A program made the position numbers and the translations under genes. A stretch of DNA of 64,000 bases from Ustilago trichophora (lineage: Eukaryota; Basidiomycota; Ustilaginomycetes; Ustilaginales; Ustilaginaceae), in NCBI GenBank assembly GCA_900323505.1, contig OOIN01000004.1, forward strand, positions 558,001 through 622,000, read 5' to 3'. Position 1 is the stretch's first letter. Each line of letters begins with the position of its first letter. Below, one piece after another: positions 30,700 to 40,000 of this stretch. The notes under the pieces are model-generated. The model was given only the letters and a program-made list of their open reading frames with translations, ran no database searches and was not told the DNA's origin.

Positions 30700-33600
30700 C
30701 TAGTGGTGAATGTTGCCGCTGCCTTGCGAGGTGCTGGCGAACGGGTTGACAGAGAAAACCTTGAGCACGGGAGGAGACTTTGACATGTCGCTGGTGACGA
30801 TCACAGGTACCTGCATGAGCTCCTTGATGGTCTGCACCTTGTGACCGCCTGCAACATTGTCCTGCAGACCGTCAAACTGGAGCGAGGTCTTGCGGAGGCT
30901 CTTTTCACGTTGTTTCGACTCTTTGGCTGCTTCCACGTTGTGCTGACGGATGATAGCTGCGGTAGAGGTTTCGTCATCATCATCGTCGTCATCAGCGAAG
31001 AGGGCCGCTTCGTCAGTCTGCGATTGCGAAGTCATCTCCATCATCTGATGCTGTTGAGCAACTTCTTGCAGCTTTTTGACATGGACATCATCCGAGTTCT
31101 CGGCAAGCCAGGCGATGACATCGACGTTGTCCTTCCAGTAGATGTTGAGCGCGTGGCGCTTTTCATCGTAGACATGGTTCTCGATGGGCATCTGGTCGAC
31201 GTGGACACGCTTCTCGATGCCGAATTCGGGAACGATCACGTCAAATGCAGCATCGAGCACGCCCATGACAGTGGCTGGTCGAACGACGGGGCCATATCGC
31301 ATGGTGAGGTCGTGGATTAACAAGCACAGGAACAGGTGGGCACTCTGCTCCTGGGCCAGCTTAGCAGCATCCTTCTTGACATTGCACTGCTGCGCGATCT
31401 TGGCCATCGCCTCACGGTCAACTGGGAACTTGTCCTGGTTGGCAAGCACGGCTTCGAGCTGGCGATGCACCATCAGATCGGCGTAGCGGCGGATAGGCGA
31501 GGTAAAGTGTGTATAAAGAGGAACGTTGAGCGCATAGTGGTGGTACTTGGCAATGTCAACCATGCCAGTGCAGAAGTATTTGGCCTTCATCATGGCGTTG
31601 GTGACCAGAGCCTGAAGCGCTTGTCGAGCCGAATCATCCTTAATCTCGCGAAGACTGCGGTGGAGAGCACCACCGGATGTGATGTCAATATCGTAGCCCA
31701 TCGACTTGGCACGGCTGAGGAAACCTTCGAGACGACGATCGAGCGGCTTCTCGTGTCGGCGAAGAAGCGCGAGCTCCGGAAGACCAGCGGCAATTTGCTG
31801 AGCCACAGCCATGTTGGCTTGAAGCATGAACTCCTCGATAAGCCTGTGGGCGTCGTACGAAGAGTAAATGCTGGCGTCGGTGGGTAGTCCGTTATCGTCG
31901 AGCTTGAAGCTGAGCTTGACATTGTCGATACGAAGTGCGCCCATCTCGAAGCGGCGAGCACGCATCTTCTGCGCCAGCTTGTGGAGGATGAGAATGTCGT
32001 CGCCAATCTCCTTGGGCTTGTGTGCGTTGATTTTGTCCTTAGGAAGCTCACCGCCCTCGATCACCTTCTGCGCATCAGCATAGGCGAGCTTGGCACAGGA
32101 GTTGATAATCGACTTTCCGAACCAGCTGTCGATCACCTGGGCATCCTTGTTCATGGTGAAGACGGCGGAGAAGGTGAGTCTCTCGACACCGGGAACTAGC
32201 GAGCAGAGCTCTTCGCTCAGAGTAGGAGGCAGCATTGGGATGGCGCGCTGCACCAGGTAGACCGAGGTACCGCGCTTGCGGGCCTCACGATCGAGACTCG
32301 AGCCGAGCTTGACAAAGTGCGATACATCGGCGATGTGGACGCCGACCTCAAAGTTACCATTGTCGAGACGCACAACATGAACGGCGTCGTCGAGATCCTT
32401 GGCGGTCTCAGGGTCAATAGTGAAGACTCGGTGCTTGCGGAAGTCCTTGCGCGTTTCGTACTCCTTCTCAGGGATCTTCCACGGAGTGGGAGGAAGACAC
32501 TTCAGTGCGCCCTCGGTGAAAGCTTCGGTGGCGGAGCTCAGCGTGTCCTTGAGTAGAGCCTGGGTCTCAGCCTCGACGTTGCCGATGACGCCAATCTCTT
32601 CGACAAGAGCACCGAAGGGGTGGAGGGAAGTGATCGGCCAACGCTTGATGCAGGCGACGAACAGTCGGCTGTTGAAGCTCTCCTGACCTTCCTCGGCCCA
32701 GAAGTCTTCGGGCGCTTGGTCGGCGGGGATAGCGATAAGAGGCACGCGCTTGTCAGTGGGGCGGAACCAGATGATCTTGGGACGAGGCTTGACCTCGGGA
32801 GCAAGCGCGCCGGGTCCTTCGCGCTGGACTCTCTCTGCCTGCTGTTTCTCTTTGGTGGCAGCCGAAGAGGGTCGGAGGAGAGCCAGGGTACCGGAGAAAA
32901 GCTGACCGGGAGAGCGCTCGACAATGGCGACGACATGGCCAGCGAGTTGAGGCGGACTCTGCTCGTTTTCCTCTTCATCTTCGATGAGTCGGAGCTGAGC
33001 GCCTTCCACCTCGAGATCGTCTTTGGCCTTGTCAGGCTTGCGAGACACTTGTCCGCTCTGCTCCTCCTTCCGCTTCTTCTTGTCCTCCTTTTCTTTCTTG
33101 ACGTTCCAGACTTCGAGAGGATCGAGAAGCTCTACTGCCACCAAGTCACCCTCGAGAGCACGGTTGCGGTCCTTCGAGCCGCTAATGAAAATGTCGCTAT
33201 CGAGCACCTCGGTGGTGACGTAGGCATCGCTACGGTTGCGTTTGTTGATGCGAAGGACGCCGACGACAATCTTGCCGTGAGCCAGCAGCGTGGGCAGAGT
33301 ACCCTGGGGCAAGTAGTTGCCAAAGAGAGCCTTACGCTGAACAGCACCAGGTCCTCCGGGACCTCCCATTCCACCACCAAACTGGTTGCCGGTGAAACCG
33401 CCAGCCATCGGGTTGAAGCCGCCGCCGAGCGAGGGAGCGCGGTAATGGCCAGTGACGGCAGCTGACTCGCGGAATTGGTGGAGCATTGCAAGGTGAGCCT
33501 GAGCCTGGGCAAGATCGACGAGCTGAGGTGCCGGGGCGGCACCGTTCATGCGCCACTGGGTGCTGCTGCCACGGCCATGACCGCCACGGTGACCGCCGGC

Positions 33601-34920
33601 ACCAGCACCGCCGAAGCCATCGGCGAGGTCATTCATAGAACCACCCATTCCGAGCGAGCTGAAGCTGACGAGACCGCCACCGGCCATGAGGTAGTCCGGA
33701 GCCAGGTCGGTGAGTTGTGCAGATGGCCGACTGTAGTGACCGACAGTGGGCTGGGAAGGCTGGTAGGCAGCCTGAGCGGTACGCTGAGCGCTTGCCGTGC
33801 TGGGGAAGGAGAAATCGGGGTTGGCCTGCATGACGGGGCCCGTGGACTGCAGAACATCCGAAGTGGGAGAAGCGCGCTGATTTTGGATGTGGTGGGGCTC
33901 GGGCTGACGTTGCTGCTGCTGCTGCTGCTGCTGAAGTTGCTGTTGCTGCTGTTGCTGGTTGGCCTTGTTGAGAACGTTGACCGAGTGGCGGCGGCCGTGA
34001 CCTCGAGGCAGATTGGGGATCGGAGCGGCGGGCTGGCTGGGGGCAAAGTTATTGAGACCGGCGTTGAACGAGTTGCTAGTCGAGAAGCTGCCCATGGGAC
34101 CCGAGCGAGGGGCGTGACTCTGGATGCGACGATGACCACCAAAGCTGTGACTGCCACCGTTGATTGGATTGGGGGCACCACCGACTGATGCGGACTGCAT
34201 GAGTTGCTGCTGTTGGAGTTGGAGCATCTCAATTTGCTGCTGCAAGGCGATTTGCTGCTCTGCGAGCATCTGGCTCTGAGCGGAAAGCGAGTTGGCATTA
34301 CCACCGACGCTTGCAGCAGAGTGATGGCCTCTGATGCCACTCATATCGCTACCAGTGCGTCGATGGGAGCCGGTGCCAGAGGAGCTGAAGCTGAAGTCGG
34401 AAGTGTGACCTCGCTGGCCGCGCGTGGGATCGAAAGCTGAAGCACCGTATCCAACTGAGCTGGCGCCATCATCGGTCATGTCGTCTGCCTCGCTGGGAGT
34501 GGGTCCAAGGCCGGACCCAACGTTGTATCCTAGATCAGCGAATCGGCTCTGAAGACTGAGCTGGCGCTGGTGCGAGAGGTTTGCGCGGAAATCGGCGGCG
34601 GAGGAAGAGTTGGCAGCGTTGCTGGATGAATTCGAGTTACGTGCGATTGCGCTCTGGAAAGCAACGTTGCCGGCAAAGCGAGGGCCCCCTTGGCGAGCAT
34701 AGGTGGATTGAGGCTGGGACGAGTGAGCAGCGTCGGGGGCGGATTCAGCGTCTTCGCCGAGACTGGCGAGACCAGCAGGTCGAGAGGCAAACATGTTGCG
34801 ACCCTGGCCAGTGCCATTGAGGTTGAGCTGCTGCTGAAGGTGACCCTGTAGGTGATCGGTCTGGGCGGCAAGACGATGGCTCACCGCATTGAGGTCGCGA
34901 TGGTTGTCTGAACGGTCCAT
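30700..34920 (-). CDS. ssd1: SSD1/Dis3L2-type RNase II-family protein
   Basis: The 1406-residue protein resembles fungal Ssd1, an mRNA-binding regulator of cell-wall and polarity transcripts. The N-terminal 500 residues are Gln, Ser and Gly-rich with six HxRxxS sites (H117, H186, H263, H308, H448, H492) and an FSFP motif at 370-373. These match the NDR-kinase (Cbk1) consensus and docking motif known for yeast Ssd1. Cold-shock-like domains follow (from about FGNYLPQGTLPTL), then the RNB domain. TIDPETAKDLDD keeps four Asp (836, 842, 844, 845) at the spacing of active RNase II enzymes, and TSPIRRYADLMVHRQLEAVL is present. An S1/OB-like segment precedes a short acidic stretch and the C-terminus. 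I start at ATG 34920 because the upstream in-frame ATG at 35034 falls inside a predicted leader intron (34950-35075). Confidence 0.92.
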   Translation of the reverse strand: MDRSDNHRDLNAVSHRLAAQTDHLQGHLQQQLNLNGTGQGRNMFASRPAGLASLGEDAESAPDAAHSSQPQSTYARQGGPRFAGNVAFQSAIARNSNSSSNAANSSSAADFRANLSHQRQLSLQSRFADLGYNVGSGLGPTPSEADDMTDDGASSVGYGASAFDPTRGQRGHTSDFSFSSSGTGSHRRTGSDMSGIRGHHSAASVGGNANSLSAQSQMLAEQQIALQQQIEMLQLQQQQLMQSASVGGAPNPINGGSHSFGGHRRIQSHAPRSGPMGSFSTSNSFNAGLNNFAPSQPAAPIPNLPRGHGRRHSVNVLNKANQQQQQQQLQQQQQQQQRQPEPHHIQNQRASPTSDVLQSTGPVMQANPDFSFPSTASAQRTAQAAYQPSQPTVGHYSRPSAQLTDLAPDYLMAGGGLVSFSSLGMGGSMNDLADGFGGAGAGGHRGGHGRGSSTQWRMNGAAPAPQLVDLAQAQAHLAMLHQFRESAAVTGHYRAPSLGGGFNPMAGGFTGNQFGGGMGGPGGPGAVQRKALFGNYLPQGTLPTLLAHGKIVVGVLRINKRNRSDAYVTTEVLDSDIFISGSKDRNRALEGDLVAVELLDPLEVWNVKKEKEDKKKRKEEQSGQVSRKPDKAKDDLEVEGAQLRLIEDEEENEQSPPQLAGHVVAIVERSPGQLFSGTLALLRPSSAATKEKQQAERVQREGPGALAPEVKPRPKIIWFRPTDKRVPLIAIPADQAPEDFWAEEGQESFNSRLFVACIKRWPITSLHPFGALVEEIGVIGNVEAETQALLKDTLSSATEAFTEGALKCLPPTPWKIPEKEYETRKDFRKHRVFTIDPETAKDLDDAVHVVRLDNGNFEVGVHIADVSHFVKLGSSLDREARKRGTSVYLVQRAIPMLPPTLSEELCSLVPGVERLTFSAVFTMNKDAQVIDSWFGKSIINSCAKLAYADAQKVIEGGELPKDKINAHKPKEIGDDILILHKLAQKMRARRFEMGALRIDNVKLSFKLDDNGLPTDASIYSSYDAHRLIEEFMLQANMAVAQQIAAGLPELALLRRHEKPLDRRLEGFLSRAKSMGYDIDITSGGALHRSLREIKDDSARQALQALVTNAMMKAKYFCTGMVDIAKYHHYALNVPLYTHFTSPIRRYADLMVHRQLEAVLANQDKFPVDREAMAKIAQQCNVKKDAAKLAQEQSAHLFLCLLIHDLTMRYGPVVRPATVMGVLDAAFDVIVPEFGIEKRVHVDQMPIENHVYDEKRHALNIYWKDNVDVIAWLAENSDDVHVKKLQEVAQQHQMMEMTSQSQTDEAALFADDDDDDDETSTAAIIRQHNVEAAKESKQREKSLRKTSLQFDGLQDNVAGGHKVQTIKELMQVPVIVTSDMSKSPPVLKVFSVNPFASTSQGSGNIHH

Positions 34921-34949
34921 GACGGCTTGGAGAGGGAGCGAGCGATGTG

Positions 34950-35075
34950 CTGGACAAGTGAGATCAATGATGCGGTATTGCATGCGAGCAAGCAACAGGA
35001 GGCGAAAAGAGCAGGTGATCGTCAGCCATCTCATCAACTCTAGGGAGAATCGCTACTGAGATTGAATGTACTTAC
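34950..35075 (-). other. ssd1: Predicted 5'UTR intron of ssd1
   Basis: On the minus strand a consensus GTAAGT starts at 35075 and the acceptor TTGTCCAG ends at 34950, giving 126 bases. The presumed upstream exon has no ATG near the donor. The intron explains why the frame appears open above the chosen start. Confidence 0.65.
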
Positions 35076-37430
35076 TGTTGTCCGCAGACGTCTTCTTCTT
35101 TTCTAGTGAGAAATGGAGAGTGAAGAGGGTCTAGAGCGATGGTATGTCGTAGGCAAGCAGAGAGAGAGGATGATGATACAAGCGAGCTGAGGTGTCAGCA
35201 GAGAGAAGGTAGGAAGGAGAGAAGGGGAGCTTGATGTATGAGGATGAGGAGCGACCAAATCGACGATGGATTCGTGAGATCTAATGATTATATAGGCGAT
35301 GCGAGGCGGGTGAATGATGCTATAGAGTTACTCGAAAGGACAGAGCGAATATCGGTGCGGAGGAGAGAATCGGCTGGCCAGAGGTTTCGAGGAGGAGAGC
35401 CCGAATGCCGAGAGCACAAAGGTGGATGATTGACGAGGGAAGAGAAGCGAGCGTGATCCGGTCAGAAGGAGAACGAGCGTGCCAGTCAGAGTGTCCGACG
35501 CAAGACGGAAGGTTCCAGATTGGCTCTAGTGTCGGTCACAATCGGTAACGGCGAGAAAGGTTGCGGTTGAAACGAAGGTGAGGAGAATATAACGACACCA
35601 CGCCAAGACGGAATGGAGAAAGGATGTAGGAGGGAAACAGGGAGATAGGGAAAGAGAAAGCAAGTGGAAAGTGAAGGGTGGCAATCGTCGATGAAAGAGA
35701 GGGACGGTGGTGGGGTCAGTTTACGACTTGACTTGATGGCGTGGGGTGGCTGACCTTCCCAAGGCAATTTGGGTGGCACGCAGTGTGATGCACGCACAGT
35801 TCTGGGCTGGGTTGTACAGTACGTACTGTACAGTACAGTATTGTACACGTAACTCAACTTGAGCTTGCTGCGTGCAATTCCAGGAATTCGAGCGAGAGCT
35901 GAGAAGTGTGTGCCAATCATCAAATCATTTTTACAGTAGGGTCCGAAGCTGCAAAGCTCTCGTCTTCTCTCTCTCGCTCTCTCTCTCTTTTGCTCTGTTC
36001 TGAGTGGAGAAGGTTGGCACCGCTCAGTTACAGCGGCGGCGGCAGCGGCTGCGGCTGAGCTCAAACGTCAAGGTTGTACAATCATTTCCAAAGTCTCACT
36101 CTCACACATACGCTGTCGCCACTCTCTTCTGACAGCTTCTTCAAAGTCTCACTATCGACGAGCGCTGAGACCGCTGAGCCAGCTCATTGCAACAGACAGT
36201 GAAACGCACCGCTACAGCAAGATCGAGAAAGAGAAACGATAGTGTAAGGCAAAACTTGAGCCCCGAAAAAAAAGCTGAGCTCAGTCAATGCCTGCTGGGT
36301 CTCGCGTTTTCCAACACTTTGATCGTTCGGTCCTTCTCGAAGCGCGTGCGAACGAGCCACCTCGACCTTTGGCTCTTTCCCGACATTCCGACTGACAGTG
36401 AAGCGTGTGCCTGTCAGAAAAGGTGTTGGTTGGATTTCGAATTCCGAAAAAGTTACATCCCAGCCAGCTCCTTGGGTTCTCCCTTGCAGTACACTCCCTT
36501 TTTGACCGCGGATGAGCCACGACAAGTCGCGTTGAAAGTCACCCGAAATTTCTGCTGGCCCACCACTGTTTGCAACACTTACATACACTACGTGTAGTCG
36601 GCCAGTGACCGAAACAGAAGAATGCCCTTCTCAGCTTCTAGCAGTACGGTTGTGAGGTAGCATCAGCACAGCGTGGAGAACTGGACCCTCAAGAATCGAA
36701 ATCTGGACCTTGGCCCATACAGCCAAAACGGTCGTGTCGACCGAATCGGCCGTGTCCAACCAAGATGGCCGGCCGGCTAGTGAGTTACTCTACAATCACT
36801 CAAAGTTTACTTTGTTAGCAGCATCCCGCACATGGTCATGTCTTTCTTCTCTTCCCAAGCAGTCGCACAGCAAGAAAGTTTGACACTCTGCTTCGCCGCA
36901 TCATTCGCCCTCACCTCGGCCCCGCTCGGCCAAAGTCGCGCTCGAGCTTTGATCGTGCCTTCTCCCTGCCGTCGCTGTTGCCTAGTGTAGCGGGTCCATA
37001 CCGTCCATCGACGCAGTCTAGCCAACTTGCGCAACAGATCTTGCTCGCACCTCTCCGATTTACTACGGACACATGACCTGACGAGACCTGTGAAAAGGAA
37101 AGCCTCACTCTTCCAGCAAATCCATTGGTCCCTTCTCAGCTCGTTCTCATGCTCTGAACCTTGCTCACATTCCCACGACCTAGCATATCATTATGGTTTT
37201 CAGGATTTTGGAAGCAGCTTTCTTGTACCATGCTTTGCACTTCACCAACCATTGCGCATCACTAGACGGCCATCGCACAGATTGAGATAGACTAAGAAAC
37301 TCGATTCACGAGAAAATTACAGCTGGTGGTACAAAACACAAAACAAACAGGAAACAGAGCCGAGTCAAAATAGAGACTTTGATATCAGAAAGAAAAAAAA
37401 AAAAAAAAGAGCCACCTCTTCGTTGCACGA
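35076..37430. promoter_or_regulatory. SSD1 upstream region, 2.35 kb
   Basis: It separates the ssd1 leader from the 3' end of the zinc finger/AT-hook gene. It contains GA-rich leader sequence (35095-35230), a cluster of overlapping TGTACA palindromes (35812-35847) and a CT tract near 35966-35990. A run of 16 A at 37393-37408 adjoins the next gene's stop. Short open frames around 36187-36597 on both strands show no family features. Confidence 0.5.
35812..35847. promoter_or_regulatory. Cluster of overlapping TGTACA palindromes
   Basis: Within 36 bases there are TGTACAGTA (35813-35821), the full palindrome TACTGTACAGTA (35824-35835), a further ACAGTA and a closing TTGTACA. It is the densest occurrence of the motif in the window and lies about 740 bases upstream of the presumed ssd1 leader. 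Confidence 0.55.
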
Positions 37431-39382
37431 CTAAGTGTTTTTCTTCGGCCTACCACGCCCCTTTTTGGTGGGAGCCGCCGAGTCAGTCTGACCTGCATGA
37501 GCGACCGATACGGGTTGCTGCACAGGAACCGAAGCTGAAGCAGCAGCGGCATCGACCTTCTTCGGGCGTCCACGCGGACGCTTAACAACTTCCTCACCCT
37601 CAGTTTTCTCCTTTGGCGGGCGGCCACGCTTCTTGCCCGAGCTGGACGGAGCAGCCACGACCGAGGGCGAGGCCTGAACAGGAAGCTGCAGAGGCATCGG
37701 GGTACGCGGCAGCGGAGGAGTCGTGACCTGGCTCAAGCTGGCAGCGTTGGCAGCAGCAGGGTCGACATTCTTCTTCGGGCGACCACGCTTCTTGGCAGGT
37801 GCGGCGACGGGCGAAGAGGGGCCCATCGGTGCGGGAGGAGAGGGAGGTACAGCGCTAGCGCTGGGCTGGGTTGCGGTAGCAGCGTTTTTGGGTGGACGAC
37901 CGCGCTTCTTGGGAGATGGAATGGGTGCGGCTGGAGCCCATCCAGGAGGCGGGCTGGCATTGTTAGCAAAGACGCCGAATGTAAGTCCGATAGGCAGATC
38001 CGGTCCATTGGAAGCAATGTTGGAAGGAGGCCTTGCGGCAGGCGAGCTTGCGTTTCCGGCGGCGGCGACAGCAGCAGCCTCCAACGACGCTTTCGAAGGG
38101 CGACCCCTCTTCTTGGCCGGAGGACCTACAGGCGCTACAGGAGCAGCAGCAGCGGCAGTGGCATTCTTGAAGGGTCGTCCACGCTTCTTGGGAGAAGCTT
38201 GAGCCGATGCGGAGGGAGCTACAGGCGCAGTGGGTGCCGGGGCAGCATTAGCGGCGGCAGCAGCCTCGAGAGATGCTTTGGAAGGACGTCCCCTCTTCTT
38301 CTGTGGCAACGCAGCTGCCTCTGGCTGAGGAACAACGGAGGCAGCGGGAGCGGCAGGGGCTGCTGCGGCATCCTTGGGAGGGCGGCCCCGCTTCTTTGCT
38401 GCCGGTGCGACGGGAGCGGGGGGCACGCCAGCCGGCTGTGCAGCGGCAGCGTCTTTACGAGGACGACCAGGCTTCTTCTTGTCCTTGGCTGGTTGCACAG
38501 ATGCGCCGTTGGGCGCGGTAGCGACAGGCGCTGGTTGATAAGATGTCTCTGCGGCAGCTGCGGCGGCAGCAGCTTCGAGAGATGCTTTCGAAGGGCGACT
38601 GTAGGGAGGCAAACAAGGTATGCAGCACGCGTTGTTGAGAAGATATGATGTGGTTCGTAGTCAGTAAAACAAAAGCTGTGTCTCTTGCAATCGTTGCGCA
38701 GCATCGAGCGTATGCGATCACTTACCCTCGCTTCTTGGCTGACTTTTCGGATGAGGCGGATGAAGTGGGCGGAAGAACGGCTGCTTCGGCAGCAATCTTG
38801 TCTGCGTCGTCTGCGGCGGCATATCGCGCTGAATCCGGAATGTCTTCACTGGCTACGTGACCTTCGGCAAAGGCGCGTGCGACGCGAGCCTGATCTTCAG
38901 GAATGAGGTCCTCGTATCCGCTCTGGGAGACGGCGAGAAGGCATAATGATCAAGGCGGCAAGTGGCGGAGGCATACGCCAGGGTCCAAACATGACAGTGT
39001 CAGCATAAGTGCCAAGATGCAGCCATTCTGATGCGCCAACTCGGTGTGGAAAGCGGCAGTTGACTTACGAGGTCAGCGGGGTCGGTGATTCCATCCTTCT
39101 CCTGGATGTTTCGGATGATTTTAGGAGTGATGCTGGCAATGAGAGGAAATAGTGAGCAGATGATTAAAGTATGTTAGCGTGCTTGTTTTGCGAGCCATCT
39201 CAGTTGTTCGCGCAAGTTCGTAGTCACCAGCCAAAATGCCTGTACGAGAAAGACTGGCTGCCCTGAATCTCGACAAGTGTACCGAGACGGAGCTCGCCTT
39301 TGAGGATCTTGGTGCCAGCACAAGGTTTTGGACCCTTGCATCCAGCACGATTTGAGGTCGCATAGCCTATGTGGTATGGCAT
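37431..39382 (-). CDS. PARP-type zinc finger protein with eleven AT-hooks (four exons)
   Basis: I assemble four exons on the minus strand: 39382-39228, 39132-39069, 38922-38726 and 38598-37431 (1584 bases, 527 residues, phase consistent). Three junctions use GT donors (GTGACT, GTAAGT, GTAAGT) and CAG acceptors. Exons 1-3 encode a fungal PARP-type zinc finger: NRAGCKGPKPCAGTKILKGE, LRLGTLVEIQ, and YRHFGCITPK across the first junction, so both the Cys pair and the His/Cys pair are complete only after splicing. A conserved DLSGYEDLIPEDQARVARAF segment follows. Exon 4 is Ala/Pro-rich and holds AT-hook cores (KKRGRPxK type); the first is itself made by the exon 3/4 junction. Such a protein should be nuclear and bind AT-rich or damaged DNA. 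No catalytic domain is visible. Confidence 0.85.
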
Positions 39383-40000
39383 ATTCGGATAGTGGTGGTG
39401 GTGGATGGATTGGGAACGCGACGTGTTCGGGCAAATTGAAATGTGCCAAATTTACCCAGCAATTTCTCGCGTTTGCGCTTTCATCGAAATCGGGCTGTGT
39501 GAATCGCGAGGTGAATCTTCCCGAGCCGTTCGAGAACGCCCTTCTTCGGCGAGGGATTGCCATGCCATGCGAGGTGTCGATCATGCTATGCAGCACTTCT
39601 TCGCTCTTGTGAATCTCATAATTAGAAATGCCATTGCTTCGCTCGGTGATTGCGATCTTGTTGGAACGCGTGGACGGATGGGGTACGATCAGCGGAAGTG
39701 TGCCGTACAAAGTCCCACACGGTTGGCAATCGGCTGGCCAGGGCTCAGGAGATTGAGGACGTGAATTCTCCATACTGCGACGATAGTGCGGGATGGTGGT
39801 ATTTCTGTTCTCAGACGGCGATGGAGACTCTCTCTCAGTTATTACGTTACCCTCACTGCACAGGCCAGGAGCATCGGTCATCGGAGCTGCCGACAAGCTG
39901 TCAGTCGGGAAAATTCATCTCCTCAGCTTCCTCACATTTGATGTCTTCCAAAATTTAATCATTACGATTGGCCCCTACGTGAGGCAGGAGTGATGACCAC
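39383..40000. promoter_or_regulatory. Promoter of the zinc finger/AT-hook gene and Kre33 3' end
   Basis: About 620 bases between two genes on the minus strand. A CCACC-type repeat lies a few bases upstream of the zinc-finger ATG (39391-39405). Open frames here are short and show no recognised family. I see no RNA gene. Confidence 0.5.

Noticed and set aside
34921..35037. Upstream start for SSD1 at 35034
   Set aside because: The ATG lies inside a predicted leader intron with a consensus GTAAGT donor, and the extra residues are hydrophobic and unlike Ssd1.
36187..36597. Overlapping open frames on both strands (about 135 residues each)
   Set aside because: No recognisable motif, no splice or promoter support, and mirror frames at the same place suggest chance.
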